Positions 24,526-33,637 of a DNA stretch of 64,000 bases are shown here, piece by piece. The stretch spans positions 1 through 64,000 of the forward strand of contig NZ_JAUMKB010000013.1 in the NCBI RefSeq assembly GCF_030519375.1, read 5' to 3'. This DNA comes from Mucilaginibacter tolerans. GTDB lineage: Bacteria; Bacteroidota; Bacteroidia; Sphingobacteriales; Sphingobacteriaceae. A model generated the notes under the pieces. It was not told the DNA's origin, ran no database searches, and was given only the letters and a program-made list of their open reading frames with translations. Numbering within the stretch: position 1 is the first letter of the stretch; each line of letters starts with the position of its first letter. A program made the position numbers and the translations under genes.

Positions 24526-25091
24526 TCTATTTATGGTAAAAAATGTGTTACAAGATTCGGGGCCAAATCTAATTTTACTCCCATGAAGGTGCTGAAATTC
24601 TTAATATCAGTGACCCGACATAATAAACCAAAGGGCCGGCCGGCAAGTTCTGTTCAAATTTCGATTTGCGTTAAGTAACATTCGATTGACCTGTATGCAG
24701 TAGTTGTATTCAGGAAAAACATAACCCGGACCGATTCTGCAATCGATTGCGAACCATTAGATGCTTTGTTTATGAGAGGATACGACTAAATGATCCATGT
24801 TTTTGCCGGCCACAGTTTGTGACCCGCAGTAAACTACACCGGTACCGATATCAACAGACCGTGAGGTAAACAAAACTAAATTCTGATATGGCCTACCGGT
24901 CGAACAGCCAATTTAAGTAAACCGCCTTTAATTAAACCAAAAGAAAACCGCCTGCCGGAAAATCGAATGTATATAAACCATGGATTGGGTTAACTCATCT
25001 CTGGTTTCATTATTACAACAATTCGGAGGCATTTATCTGCAGGAAAATACAGGGGTGAATTTTTACCAATTTTTCAATTAATAAACCAATT

Positions 25092-28000
25092 ATGAAAAAA
25101 AAATATTTACTAAGCACTTTCATGAGAATGACGGTTATAATAGTATTTATATGTATTACTATTATAAATTACACGTTTGCGGCCAATGGCTCGGCTCATT
25201 TTCGGCATACAAATCCTGATGCACCAAAATCAGATATAAGCAAGGTTATAACGGGTAAGGTAACGGATGAAGACGGTTTAGCGCTTCCTGGCGTCACAGT
25301 GACATTAAAAGGCACGACTACTGTAGTTGGAACCGATGTTAATGGCGCATTCCGTATCGAGGTTCCAAACGACCAGGCAGTACTCGTTTTTAGTTTTGTA
25401 GGCTATGGTTCAAAAGAAGTAGCTGTTTCGGGGAAATCAGTGATTAACGTAACGTTAAGGAATGACGCTAAATCACTAAATGAGGTAGTTGTAGTAGGTT
25501 ACGGAACGCAAAAGCGTGCCAACGTAACTGGTGCTGTTTCATCAGTAAGCGGCAAAACATTATCAGCTTTACCAGTTGGTGGTGTCGATCAGGCCTTACA
25601 AGGCCGTGTGGCTGGTTTAACGGTTACCAACAATGGTTCACCAGGCACTGCGCCTATTGTTCAGATACGTGGTGTGAGCTCGATAGGTTATGGAGCTGAC
25701 CCTTTGTACATTATTGACGGATTTCCGGGTTCTATCGGAGGGCTTGATCCCAGAGATATTCAATCAGTTGATGTACTTAAGGACGCGAGCGCCGCGGCAA
25801 TCTACGGTTCAAGAGCAACTAACGGTGTTATCATCATCACAACCAAGAAAGGTTCCAGTGGTAAGGTTCAGTTGAGCTTTGATTCGTATGCGGGATTTCA
25901 GGAAGTTACTAAACAGTATGACCTCCTTAATACAAACCAATATGTACAATACGAAAGGGCTTTAGACGGAGCCGCAGGTATTGGAGTGCCACCGCGTTTG
26001 CAACCCGCAAACTTTAATCTGCCCATCTATGCGGGCTCTTCCCAAACTTTCGCACAAACCAATACGGACTGGCAGAAGGCTTATTTCCAAAAAGGAGTTT
26101 TGCAACAACATGATGTCTCATTGAGCGGTGGGAATGAGAATTCACATTTTTTTACTTCCGCTGGCTATTTTGATCAGGATGGTATTACCGTTGGGACAAG
26201 TTTCAGCCGTAAAAACTACCGAATGAATTCTGAGCATAATCTGAACAAGTTTATTACGATAGGCGAAACATTCAATGTTGCCGAAACCCGCCAACGTTTT
26301 GGGATACCGCCGGGAAATAGAACGCCTATTACCAATGTGATAAGAATGCAGCCATACATACCGGTTTACAATCCAAATAATCCCGGTGGTTTTTTTGGTC
26401 CTCAAAACAGTTTTGATGGCGCCGACCCGGTTAACCCCGTTGAACAGGCATTGATTAACGAGAACCGTAATTTTGGTTTCGGAATACATGGCAATGCTTA
26501 CCTAACTGTAAAGTTTGCCCCTTGGTTGAAATTCAATTCTACATACGGGATTGACTACGGAACAAACAGGCAGGAACAATATACCCCAATCTATAATGAT
26601 GGCGGTACTTCAAGTAGTCCGCTTGCTGCAATAACCGAAAATACAAATAGCGGTACGACTACGCTGTACACACAACAATTAACTTTCGACAGAACTTTCA
26701 ACAAACACCACGTTTCGGCTGTAGCAGTTTACGAAGTGCAAACCAACCGTAGTGACAGCCAAAACTCTTTTGGTAACCAAAATAACAACATTATACGCAC
26801 ACTTAACAACGCCACAAACATCACTACCAATTACACTTATGGTACTAATGTGCTACAATCATTGGTAGGCCGGGTGGGGTACGATTTTGAAGGGAAATAT
26901 TTAGTTTCCGGTTCATTACGCCGTGATGGATTGTCGGTTTGGGCCCCGGGCCATAAGTATGAAAACTTCCCTGCGGTTTCAGTGGGTTGGAAAGTTGACC
27001 AGGAAGGCTTCATGAAGGATATTAAATCAATCAGCGAATTAAAGCTGCGGGCCGGTTACGGGGTTACCGGGATAAATGGAACTGTATTGGGGAATTATCC
27101 TTACGTGTCGAATGTCTCTGCGGGTGGCACAACCTATCCGTTTGGCAATTTGGCAACCGGTAGTAACTCGGGTAACGGATCTTATTATAGTGCATTAAGT
27201 AATCCTTTTCTTCATTGGGAAATAACCAAATCAACAAACATCGGTGTCGATCTTGGTTTATTCCAAAACACATTCACCTTATCAGCGGAGGTTTATAAAC
27301 GGAAAACCGATAACCTGATCTTAACTGTACCAGTGCCGCCGAGTGATGGCGTTGGAGCCCCGCTTGCAAATGTTGGCTCAATGCAAAACGTTGGTATTGA
27401 ATTTACCCTAGGTTACCATAAAATAAGCGGAGACTTTAAATATGATATAACCGGTGTGTTTGGTTTAGATAGAAATAAAGTTACCTCATTGACTGGAACC
27501 GCAAACGGTTCGGTAGTGGCAGGCGGCGACGCAGATTTCGGCGGCGGCGGCCCGATTACTAACACCGTAGTCGGTCAATCTATCCAGTATTTTTATGGTT
27601 ATGTTGTAGAAGGCATATTCCAAAATGCAGCTGATGTAAGCGGCCACGCTACTCAGACCAATGCAGCTCCGGGCGATATTAAATTTAAGGATATCAATCA
27701 TGACAACAAAATAGATGCGAGCGACAGGGTTAACCTGGGCAGCTACCTTCCTAAGTTTACTTACTCACTAAACTATGCTGCCAGTTATAAAAATTTCGAT
27801 CTTTCTTTATTTTTCCAGGGTGTTTACGGCAATAAAATATTTAATGCTGAAAAAATCATCCTTGAAGGTATGCCCAGGTTATTTAACTCAGATGTTAATG
27901 TGCTCAAGGCCTGGACACCCACCAATACCAATACTGACATCCCGAGGGCTATTTCCGGCGACCCTAATGGCAACGTAAGACCTTCGACCCGTTGGGTAGA

Positions 28001-28256
28001 AAACGGCTCATACCTTCGCTTAAAAAACATTCAGTTTGGCTACAATTTGCCAGTGACCTGGCTTAAATCCGCCACCGGTAATTACGTAAACAAAGTGAGG
28101 ATTTATTTATCGTCTACAAACCTGTTCACGATCACAAAATACACCGGGCTCGATCCTGAGGTCGGCTCCAAAAACGGAACACTTACAAATGGTATAGACT
28201 ACGGTCAATATCCTTCTCCAAGAGCGTTCCAGGTAGGTTTACAGGCAACATTTTAA
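25092..28256 (+). CDS. SusC-like TonB-dependent outer-membrane transporter (xylan locus)
   Basis: This 1054-residue protein has a longer N-terminal leader (signal segment about 1-30, cleavage near FAAN) and a carboxypeptidase-regulatory-like domain (about 50-130, ITGKVTDEDGLALPGVTVTL). NEVVVVGYGTQKRANVTGAV follows, then the plug (VQIRGVSSIGYGADPLYIIDG, KDASAAAIYGSRATNGVIIITT) and a beta-barrel ending in FQVGLQATF. It imports oligosaccharides in an outer-membrane complex with the next gene's product. There is no STN domain, so control through an anti-sigma factor is unlikely. The neighbouring hydrolases point to xylo- or arabinoxylo-oligosaccharides as cargo. Confidence 0.96.
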   Translation: MKKKYLLSTFMRMTVIIVFICITIINYTFAANGSAHFRHTNPDAPKSDISKVITGKVTDEDGLALPGVTVTLKGTTTVVGTDVNGAFRIEVPNDQAVLVFSFVGYGSKEVAVSGKSVINVTLRNDAKSLNEVVVVGYGTQKRANVTGAVSSVSGKTLSALPVGGVDQALQGRVAGLTVTNNGSPGTAPIVQIRGVSSIGYGADPLYIIDGFPGSIGGLDPRDIQSVDVLKDASAAAIYGSRATNGVIIITTKKGSSGKVQLSFDSYAGFQEVTKQYDLLNTNQYVQYERALDGAAGIGVPPRLQPANFNLPIYAGSSQTFAQTNTDWQKAYFQKGVLQQHDVSLSGGNENSHFFTSAGYFDQDGITVGTSFSRKNYRMNSEHNLNKFITIGETFNVAETRQRFGIPPGNRTPITNVIRMQPYIPVYNPNNPGGFFGPQNSFDGADPVNPVEQALINENRNFGFGIHGNAYLTVKFAPWLKFNSTYGIDYGTNRQEQYTPIYNDGGTSSSPLAAITENTNSGTTTLYTQQLTFDRTFNKHHVSAVAVYEVQTNRSDSQNSFGNQNNNIIRTLNNATNITTNYTYGTNVLQSLVGRVGYDFEGKYLVSGSLRRDGLSVWAPGHKYENFPAVSVGWKVDQEGFMKDIKSISELKLRAGYGVTGINGTVLGNYPYVSNVSAGGTTYPFGNLATGSNSGNGSYYSALSNPFLHWEITKSTNIGVDLGLFQNTFTLSAEVYKRKTDNLILTVPVPPSDGVGAPLANVGSMQNVGIEFTLGYHKISGDFKYDITGVFGLDRNKVTSLTGTANGSVVAGGDADFGGGGPITNTVVGQSIQYFYGYVVEGIFQNAADVSGHATQTNAAPGDIKFKDINHDNKIDASDRVNLGSYLPKFTYSLNYAASYKNFDLSLFFQGVYGNKIFNAEKIILEGMPRLFNSDVNVLKAWTPTNTNTDIPRAISGDPNGNVRPSTRWVENGSYLRLKNIQFGYNLPVTWLKSATGNYVNKVRIYLSSTNLFTITKYTGLDPEVGSKNGTLTNGIDYGQYPSPRAFQVGLQATF

Positions 28257-28276
28257 CAATCATTAAATTGTATATT

Positions 28277-29836
28277 ATGAAACATACAAAAATTTATTTA
28301 CTGTCAACTGTTATCTTGGTAGCGATAACGGTGATCGTATTCTCCTGCAAAAAATCGGCATTGAATACATCTGATCCCAACAACCTCACCACGGGCAATT
28401 ATTATAAAACGGCATCGCAACTGAAGGCCGGAGTTAACGCCATCTACGCGGTTATGCACCAAAACAACCTTGTATCCCGTGAATGGTTTTTCCTGCATGA
28501 TACCAGGAGCGATGAAGTTTTTCCTGGTGGTGGCCAATTGGAGATTCCGCGCAGACAATTGTATGAAAATACCGACGATCCTACCAACTCGGTTATGAAC
28601 TCAGTTTGGAATGGCTGGTATACAGTAATATTCCGCGCAAATGTTGTAACGGATAACGCACCAAATGTTACCGACAACGTAGCCGATGCGAAGGAATCAG
28701 TAGGCGAGGCAAAATTTCTACGCGCCTGGGCTTATTTCGACCTGGTTAGCATGTGGGGTGGTGTTCCGCTGGTAACAACAGTTCCAAAAAGTCCCAACGA
28801 TTTTAAGCCTCGTGCATCTGTTGATGCAGTTTACGCGCAGATAGTTCAGGATTTAACTGATGCTGCTGCGGTATTACCCGGAAAATCATCAACCGACAAA
28901 GGTAGGGCCACAGCTGCTGCCGCGAATGCCATGCTCGGTCGTGTTTTAATGCAAAAAGGTGATTTTAACGGCGCTAAAGCTGCTTTCCTTAAAATACCAA
29001 CCACGGGAGCTGATGGATATTCTTTAACAGCCCGTTACCTGGATAATTTTGAGTTAGCGACCGAGTTTAATTCAGAATCAATTTTCGAAGTTGTATTTGT
29101 AGACAAAGGCGACAATAATTACAACTGGGGTGGTGAAAGCGCGACTGAACCACAATCCACTGTTAGAAACCAGGAATACTGCCCGGTTGCCTGGAGAAAC
29201 CTAATTCCTTCAAACAAATATTTGAATGAATTTGAAAATACAGCTACAGGCGCTGCCAAAACAGACCCGCGTTTTTCATACAGCGTTTACCAGAGCGGCG
29301 ACACTTATAATAATGGCCAAAGTGTATTAACTGACGGGGATCAAAACGGTAATTCTTCTATAGTTAATGGCGTTACAAAAAAGATTAGCTGGCGTAAATT
29401 TATGCTTATCTACCAGGAAAGTGCGGCTACAGCAGGCTTTCACCCTGGCGGTAACAACCAACGTATCATACGTTATTCGGAAATTTTACTTGACCTTGCC
29501 GAATGTGCTAATGAGCTGGGTGATATTCCCGGAGCTGTAGCCTACCTTAATATGGTGCGCGCAAGGCCGGACGTTGCGATGCCCCCTTATCCAACAGCTC
29601 AATTTCCGGTTGCAACAAAAAGCGATGTGGTTAAAGCCATAATGCACGAAAAAATGGTAGAGTTGGGTGATGAACAAGTACGTAACATCGACATTTTAAG
29701 GTGGCGCAAGGCGGGGTACTTTGCTACCGAGCCGATTGCTAATTTCCACCCGAACAGAGATGAATTGTTACCTATACCTCAATCTGAGTTAGATAATAAT
29801 CCGCTTGTCGCCGGACATCAAAACCCTGGCTATTAA
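28277..29836 (+). CDS. SusD-like surface glycan-binding lipoprotein (xylan locus)
   Basis: This 519-residue RagB/SusD protein starts at the ATG at 28277, 20 bp after susC; a TTG three codons upstream is less likely. Its signal peptide ends in the lipobox VIVFSC, so it is lipid-anchored. SusD hallmarks are visible: ESVGEAKFLRAWAYFDLVSMWGGVPLVT, a late segment MVELGDEQVRNIDILRW and the terminal ELLPIPQSELDNNPLVAGHQNPGY type sequence. It caps the SusC channel and binds the incoming oligosaccharide. A terminator follows, so the FG-GAP lipoprotein gene downstream is probably expressed at a lower level or separately. Confidence 0.95.
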   Translation: MKHTKIYLLSTVILVAITVIVFSCKKSALNTSDPNNLTTGNYYKTASQLKAGVNAIYAVMHQNNLVSREWFFLHDTRSDEVFPGGGQLEIPRRQLYENTDDPTNSVMNSVWNGWYTVIFRANVVTDNAPNVTDNVADAKESVGEAKFLRAWAYFDLVSMWGGVPLVTTVPKSPNDFKPRASVDAVYAQIVQDLTDAAAVLPGKSSTDKGRATAAAANAMLGRVLMQKGDFNGAKAAFLKIPTTGADGYSLTARYLDNFELATEFNSESIFEVVFVDKGDNNYNWGGESATEPQSTVRNQEYCPVAWRNLIPSNKYLNEFENTATGAAKTDPRFSYSVYQSGDTYNNGQSVLTDGDQNGNSSIVNGVTKKISWRKFMLIYQESAATAGFHPGGNNQRIIRYSEILLDLAECANELGDIPGAVAYLNMVRARPDVAMPPYPTAQFPVATKSDVVKAIMHEKMVELGDEQVRNIDILRWRKAGYFATEPIANFHPNRDELLPIPQSELDNNPLVAGHQNPGY

Positions 29837-29863
29837 TTAATTAGCGTGTCAATTTTTTTTTAG

Positions 29864-29894
29864 AAACAGGTGGCTATAGGCCGCCTGTTTTTTC
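29864..29894 (+). terminator. Intrinsic terminator after xylan susD
   Basis: AAACAGGTGGC (29864-29874) pairs with GCCGCCTGTTT (29880-29890), one G-T wobble, loop of five, then TTTTTC. It lies 28 bp after the susD stop and 20 bp before the next gene. Confidence 0.8.
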
Positions 29895-29913
29895 TCATAT
29901 TTATGTTATATTT

Positions 29914-32900
29914 ATGAAGAAACTTCTTATTGCCTTTACTATAGCTACGCTATTTTCCTCTTGTAAAAAGCATACGCTATTTGAGCAAATATCGTCCTCC
30001 GGTTCAGGTATCACGTTTAATAACCTAATTACAGAAAACGATTCAATTAATCCTATCGATAATGCCACTGTGTATAACGGTGGCGGTGTTGGTATCGGTG
30101 ACTTTAATGGCGATGGTCTGCCGGATATTTATTTCGCGGGCAACATGGTACCAAATAAGCTATACCTCAACAGAGGTAACTTCAGGTTTGACGATGTGAC
30201 TGCCAAAGCAGGAGTAGATGGCAAAGGGCGTTGGGGAAAGGGTGTTTCTGTAATTGACATTAACAATGATGGGTTGCCTGATATATACGTATGTAATTCG
30301 TTTTCAAATGACGCAGGAAAACGGCAAAACTTGCTGTATATAAACCAGGGGGTCGGTAAAGACGGTGTGCCTGTATTTAAAGAAGAGGCAAAGGAATATG
30401 GTCTTGATATTCAGTTATTTTCTACCATGGCCAGTTTTTTTGACTATGATAATGATGGCGACCTTGATATGTATTTGACCGTAAATGAGCCAAACCCTTC
30501 CGAATTCCCAAACCAGTTCAGGCCCATTGATACTGCCGGGCATGGCAGAAGCATGGGACGATTGTACCGCAACGACTGGGACCCGAAACTTAAACATTCC
30601 GTGTTTAAAGATGTGTCATTAGCCGCGGGGATTAAAATAGAAGGATACGGACATGCTGCCACTATCGCTGATATTAATCTCGATGGCTGGAAAGATATAT
30701 ATGTTTCAAACGACTTTTTGTCGAATAATATATTATACATCAATAATCATGATGGCACTTTTACCGACAAGTCAAAAGAGTATTTTAAGCATACCTCGTT
30801 CAACGCGATGGGCCAGGATATTGAGGACATAAACAATGATGGGCTGGCGGACATATTTGAACTGGACATGAATCCTGCCGATAATTACCGAAAGAAAATG
30901 ATGTCGGGCCCAAGTAGCTATACAACTATTCAAAATTTCGACCACTATGGTTATCAGTATCAATATGTTCGAAATACGCTCCAGTTAAATCAGGGGCCAT
31001 CTGTTGGAGAAAATAACGAGGTCGGTCACCCTGCATTCAGCGAAATTGGCTTTTTAAGCGGCGTGGCACAAACAGACTGGAGCTGGACCCCGATGATAAC
31101 CGATTTTGATGACGACGGTTACCGGGATATTATCGTTACAAACGGGTATCCCCGCGATGTTACAGATCACGATTTTATTACTTATAGGTCCAATGCATTT
31201 TTTATGGCGCCGAAGAAAGAGATTCTCGACCAGATACCGTCAGTCAAAATTCACAACTACGCTTTTCGTAACCAGGGTGGTTTGCAATTTAAGGATGTAA
31301 GCATGGATTGGGGCCTTGGTATTCCTACCTTTTCGAATGGAGCAGTGTATGCGGACCTGAATAATGACGGCGCGTTGGACCTCGTCATTAATAATATTAA
31401 TGATGAAGCCCTAATTTATAAAAACACTACTGCGGAGGATAAAGAAAACGTACAACATTATCTCAATGTAGCGTTTAAAGGACCCAATCAGAACCGCGAG
31501 GGGATAGGAACTTTTGTTGATATTTACTATCAGCACGGTTTGCATCAGGTGTACGAAAACAATCCTTACAGAGGCTACCTCTCCAGTATCCAACCTATAG
31601 CACATTTTGGATTAGGTAAATGCAACACCATAGACTCAATAGTTGTTAAATGGCCGAACAAATCCAGACAAACATTTTTAAATGTAAATGCGGATCAAAC
31701 CTTGTCTGCAAACATTAATAATGCTCATCAAACATATACGGGGGCAAATCCTGCACAAATAAAAACTCCGTTATTTACAAATATCACAAGCAAAAGTGCG
31801 GTAAAATACATCCATCGCGACACAGATTATGCTGACTTTAATATTCAAAAGCTTTTGCCGCATAAACTTTCAGAATACAGCCCGGCAATTGCGGCAGGAG
31901 ATATTAATGGAGACGGACTGGATGACATCATCATCGCCGGAAACGCCAAGGAGCCAGCACAGGTATTTTTGCAAAAGCGTGATGGTACTTTCATTCAAAG
32001 AAGTTTAGTGGAAGGTGAGCAGGCTCCTAAATTCGGTCTTGATGGAGGGGTTTTGATATTTGACGCCAATGGAGACAATTACCCGGATGTTTATATCACC
32101 GGCAGCGGGTATCACTCCGCACCAAACAGCGCGGTTTATCAGGATAAGCTGTACTTAAATGATGGGAAGGGACATTTCACACTCGCCGAAAACGCGTTAC
32201 CGACATGTTTTAAAAGCAAATTATGTGTAAGGGCGTTTGACTATAACCACGATGGCAAACTGGACCTGTTTGTATCAGGCAGGGTTGAGCCCTGGCGCTA
32301 CCCGGAGCCATCAACCAGCTATATTTTCAGGAACGATACAAAAAACGGGAAGGTAAAATTTACAGATGTAACCAATGAGGTTGCTCCCGATTTGAAAAAA
32401 ATCGGATTGGTATGCGACGCCATTTTTAGCGATTTTGACAACGATGGTAAAACGGATTTGATATTGGCAGGAGAATGGATGCCGCTAACTTTCTTAAAAA
32501 ATATAGGTGGGAAGTTTGTAAACGCTACCGCAAAAAGCAATGTCAGCAATAAAATCGGATGGTGGAATTCAATAATCGCGGGAGATTTCAGGCATACAGG
32601 CCGAATGGATTATATAGCTGGAAATTTAGGATTAAACACCCTTTACCAGGCCAGTGACGAATTTCCGGTCTTCATAACAGCGAATGATTTCGACAAAAGG
32701 AATAGGTTTGACGCATTTCCATCATTGTTTCTTCCAGGCAAGGATGGCATAAAAAGAGAATACCCTGCAAATGTCAGGGAGGATGCTTTTAAGCAGATGA
32801 TAAGTTTACGTGTAAAATTCACTAATTATCGATCGTACGCAGAAGCGACTATGCAGGATTTGCTGAGTGCTGACCAAATGAAAAATGCGCTACGGCTTAA

Positions 32901-33489
32901 AGCTACCGAATTAAGGTCATGTTATTTCAGGAACGATGGTGACGGTAAATTCACTATCATTCCGTTACCTGCCGAGGCGCAGGTCTCAGCATTAAATGGA
33001 ATGGTAACCGACGATTTTGATGGGGACGGTAATCTTGATTTATTGATTAATGGAAATGATTATGGCACTGATGTTTCAATTGGAAGATATGATGCTTTAA
33101 ACGGGTTGTTATTAAAAGGCGATGGCAAAGGAAACTTTAAGCCTTTATCAATCATGCAAAGCGGGATATATTTGCCGCGCGACGGCAAAGGCCTGATAAA
33201 ACTTCGCAATGCCCACAATGCATATATGCTGGCAGCAAGTGAACACCTGGGCCCGCTACGGCTTTTTGAATTGAACAAATCAGTTAAGTTTTTAGATGTG
33301 CGTCCTGATGATAGCTATGCCATCACATTAACCAATGATGGCAAACTCACCAGGCAGGAGTTTTATTATGGCAGTTCATTTTTATCGCAATCATCCCGAT
33401 TTATTACTATGGATAAGAACGTAACCCAAATAACGATTTATAGCGATGATGGAAAAGCAAGAACGATAGACAGATCGCAAATTAAGTAG
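29914..33489 (+). CDS. FG-GAP/VCBS-repeat lipoprotein with ASPIC-UnbV domain
   Basis: This 1191-residue lipoprotein (lipobox LFSSC, Cys17) is built almost entirely of FG-GAP/VCBS propeller repeats. At least thirteen Ca-binding loops of the form D-x-[DN]-x-[DN]-G-x-x-D can be counted, for example DFNGDGLPD, DINNDGLPD, DYDNDGDLD, DFDDDGYRD, DINGDGLDD and DFDGDGNLD. An ASPIC/UnbV module sits in the middle (about 515-600, NREGIGTFVDIYYQHG to SIVVKWPNKSRQTF), separating two propellers. No catalytic motif is apparent. Surface carbohydrate or protein binding is the best guess. It follows susD, the slot usually taken by SusE-type glycan-binding proteins. Confidence 0.88.
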   Translation: MKKLLIAFTIATLFSSCKKHTLFEQISSSGSGITFNNLITENDSINPIDNATVYNGGGVGIGDFNGDGLPDIYFAGNMVPNKLYLNRGNFRFDDVTAKAGVDGKGRWGKGVSVIDINNDGLPDIYVCNSFSNDAGKRQNLLYINQGVGKDGVPVFKEEAKEYGLDIQLFSTMASFFDYDNDGDLDMYLTVNEPNPSEFPNQFRPIDTAGHGRSMGRLYRNDWDPKLKHSVFKDVSLAAGIKIEGYGHAATIADINLDGWKDIYVSNDFLSNNILYINNHDGTFTDKSKEYFKHTSFNAMGQDIEDINNDGLADIFELDMNPADNYRKKMMSGPSSYTTIQNFDHYGYQYQYVRNTLQLNQGPSVGENNEVGHPAFSEIGFLSGVAQTDWSWTPMITDFDDDGYRDIIVTNGYPRDVTDHDFITYRSNAFFMAPKKEILDQIPSVKIHNYAFRNQGGLQFKDVSMDWGLGIPTFSNGAVYADLNNDGALDLVINNINDEALIYKNTTAEDKENVQHYLNVAFKGPNQNREGIGTFVDIYYQHGLHQVYENNPYRGYLSSIQPIAHFGLGKCNTIDSIVVKWPNKSRQTFLNVNADQTLSANINNAHQTYTGANPAQIKTPLFTNITSKSAVKYIHRDTDYADFNIQKLLPHKLSEYSPAIAAGDINGDGLDDIIIAGNAKEPAQVFLQKRDGTFIQRSLVEGEQAPKFGLDGGVLIFDANGDNYPDVYITGSGYHSAPNSAVYQDKLYLNDGKGHFTLAENALPTCFKSKLCVRAFDYNHDGKLDLFVSGRVEPWRYPEPSTSYIFRNDTKNGKVKFTDVTNEVAPDLKKIGLVCDAIFSDFDNDGKTDLILAGEWMPLTFLKNIGGKFVNATAKSNVSNKIGWWNSIIAGDFRHTGRMDYIAGNLGLNTLYQASDEFPVFITANDFDKRNRFDAFPSLFLPGKDGIKREYPANVREDAFKQMISLRVKFTNYRSYAEATMQDLLSADQMKNALRLKATELRSCYFRNDGDGKFTIIPLPAEAQVSALNGMVTDDFDGDGNLDLLINGNDYGTDVSIGRYDALNGLLLKGDGKGNFKPLSIMQSGIYLPRDGKGLIKLRNAHNAYMLAASEHLGPLRLFELNKSVKFLDVRPDDSYAITLTNDGKLTRQEFYYGSSFLSQSSRFITMDKNVTQITIYSDDGKARTIDRSQIK

Positions 33490-33532
33490 CGGCTCTGATT
33501 AAACAACATGATAAGTTAAATGCCATTGGATC

Positions 33533-33567
33533 AAAAAGGAGCGTCAGACCCTCTAACGCTCCTTTTT
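33533..33567. terminator. Bidirectional terminator between convergent FG-GAP genes
   Basis: A perfect 12-bp stem (33533-33544 with 33556-33567, core GGAGCGT/ACGCTCC) is flanked by A5 and T5 tracts, so it works in both directions for the converging genes. Confidence 0.9.
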
Positions 33568-33637
33568 ACGATTAATATATGCAGGTTTTGCCAGTCAAAT
33601 GGAGTGAGTAGGTCTTTCGCTTAAATGGATATCATCT

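Larger units (their letters stand above)
23946..25091. other. Long gene-free leader region before the xylan susC
   Basis: No convincing protein gene is seen in about 1.15 kb. A second intrinsic terminator at 24196-24223 (AGCCCCA/TGGGGCT, T5 tail, rightward) lies too far from GH32 to be its terminator, so a small transcript between about 23950 and 24196 is possible. An inverted repeat CCAATTAT...ATAATTGG lies at 24491-24514, directly before the motif ACAAATGTTG at 24516-24525, which is shared with other xylan-locus promoters. The remaining 560 bp to the susC start may be an unusually long 5' leader or decayed sequence. Confidence 0.5.
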
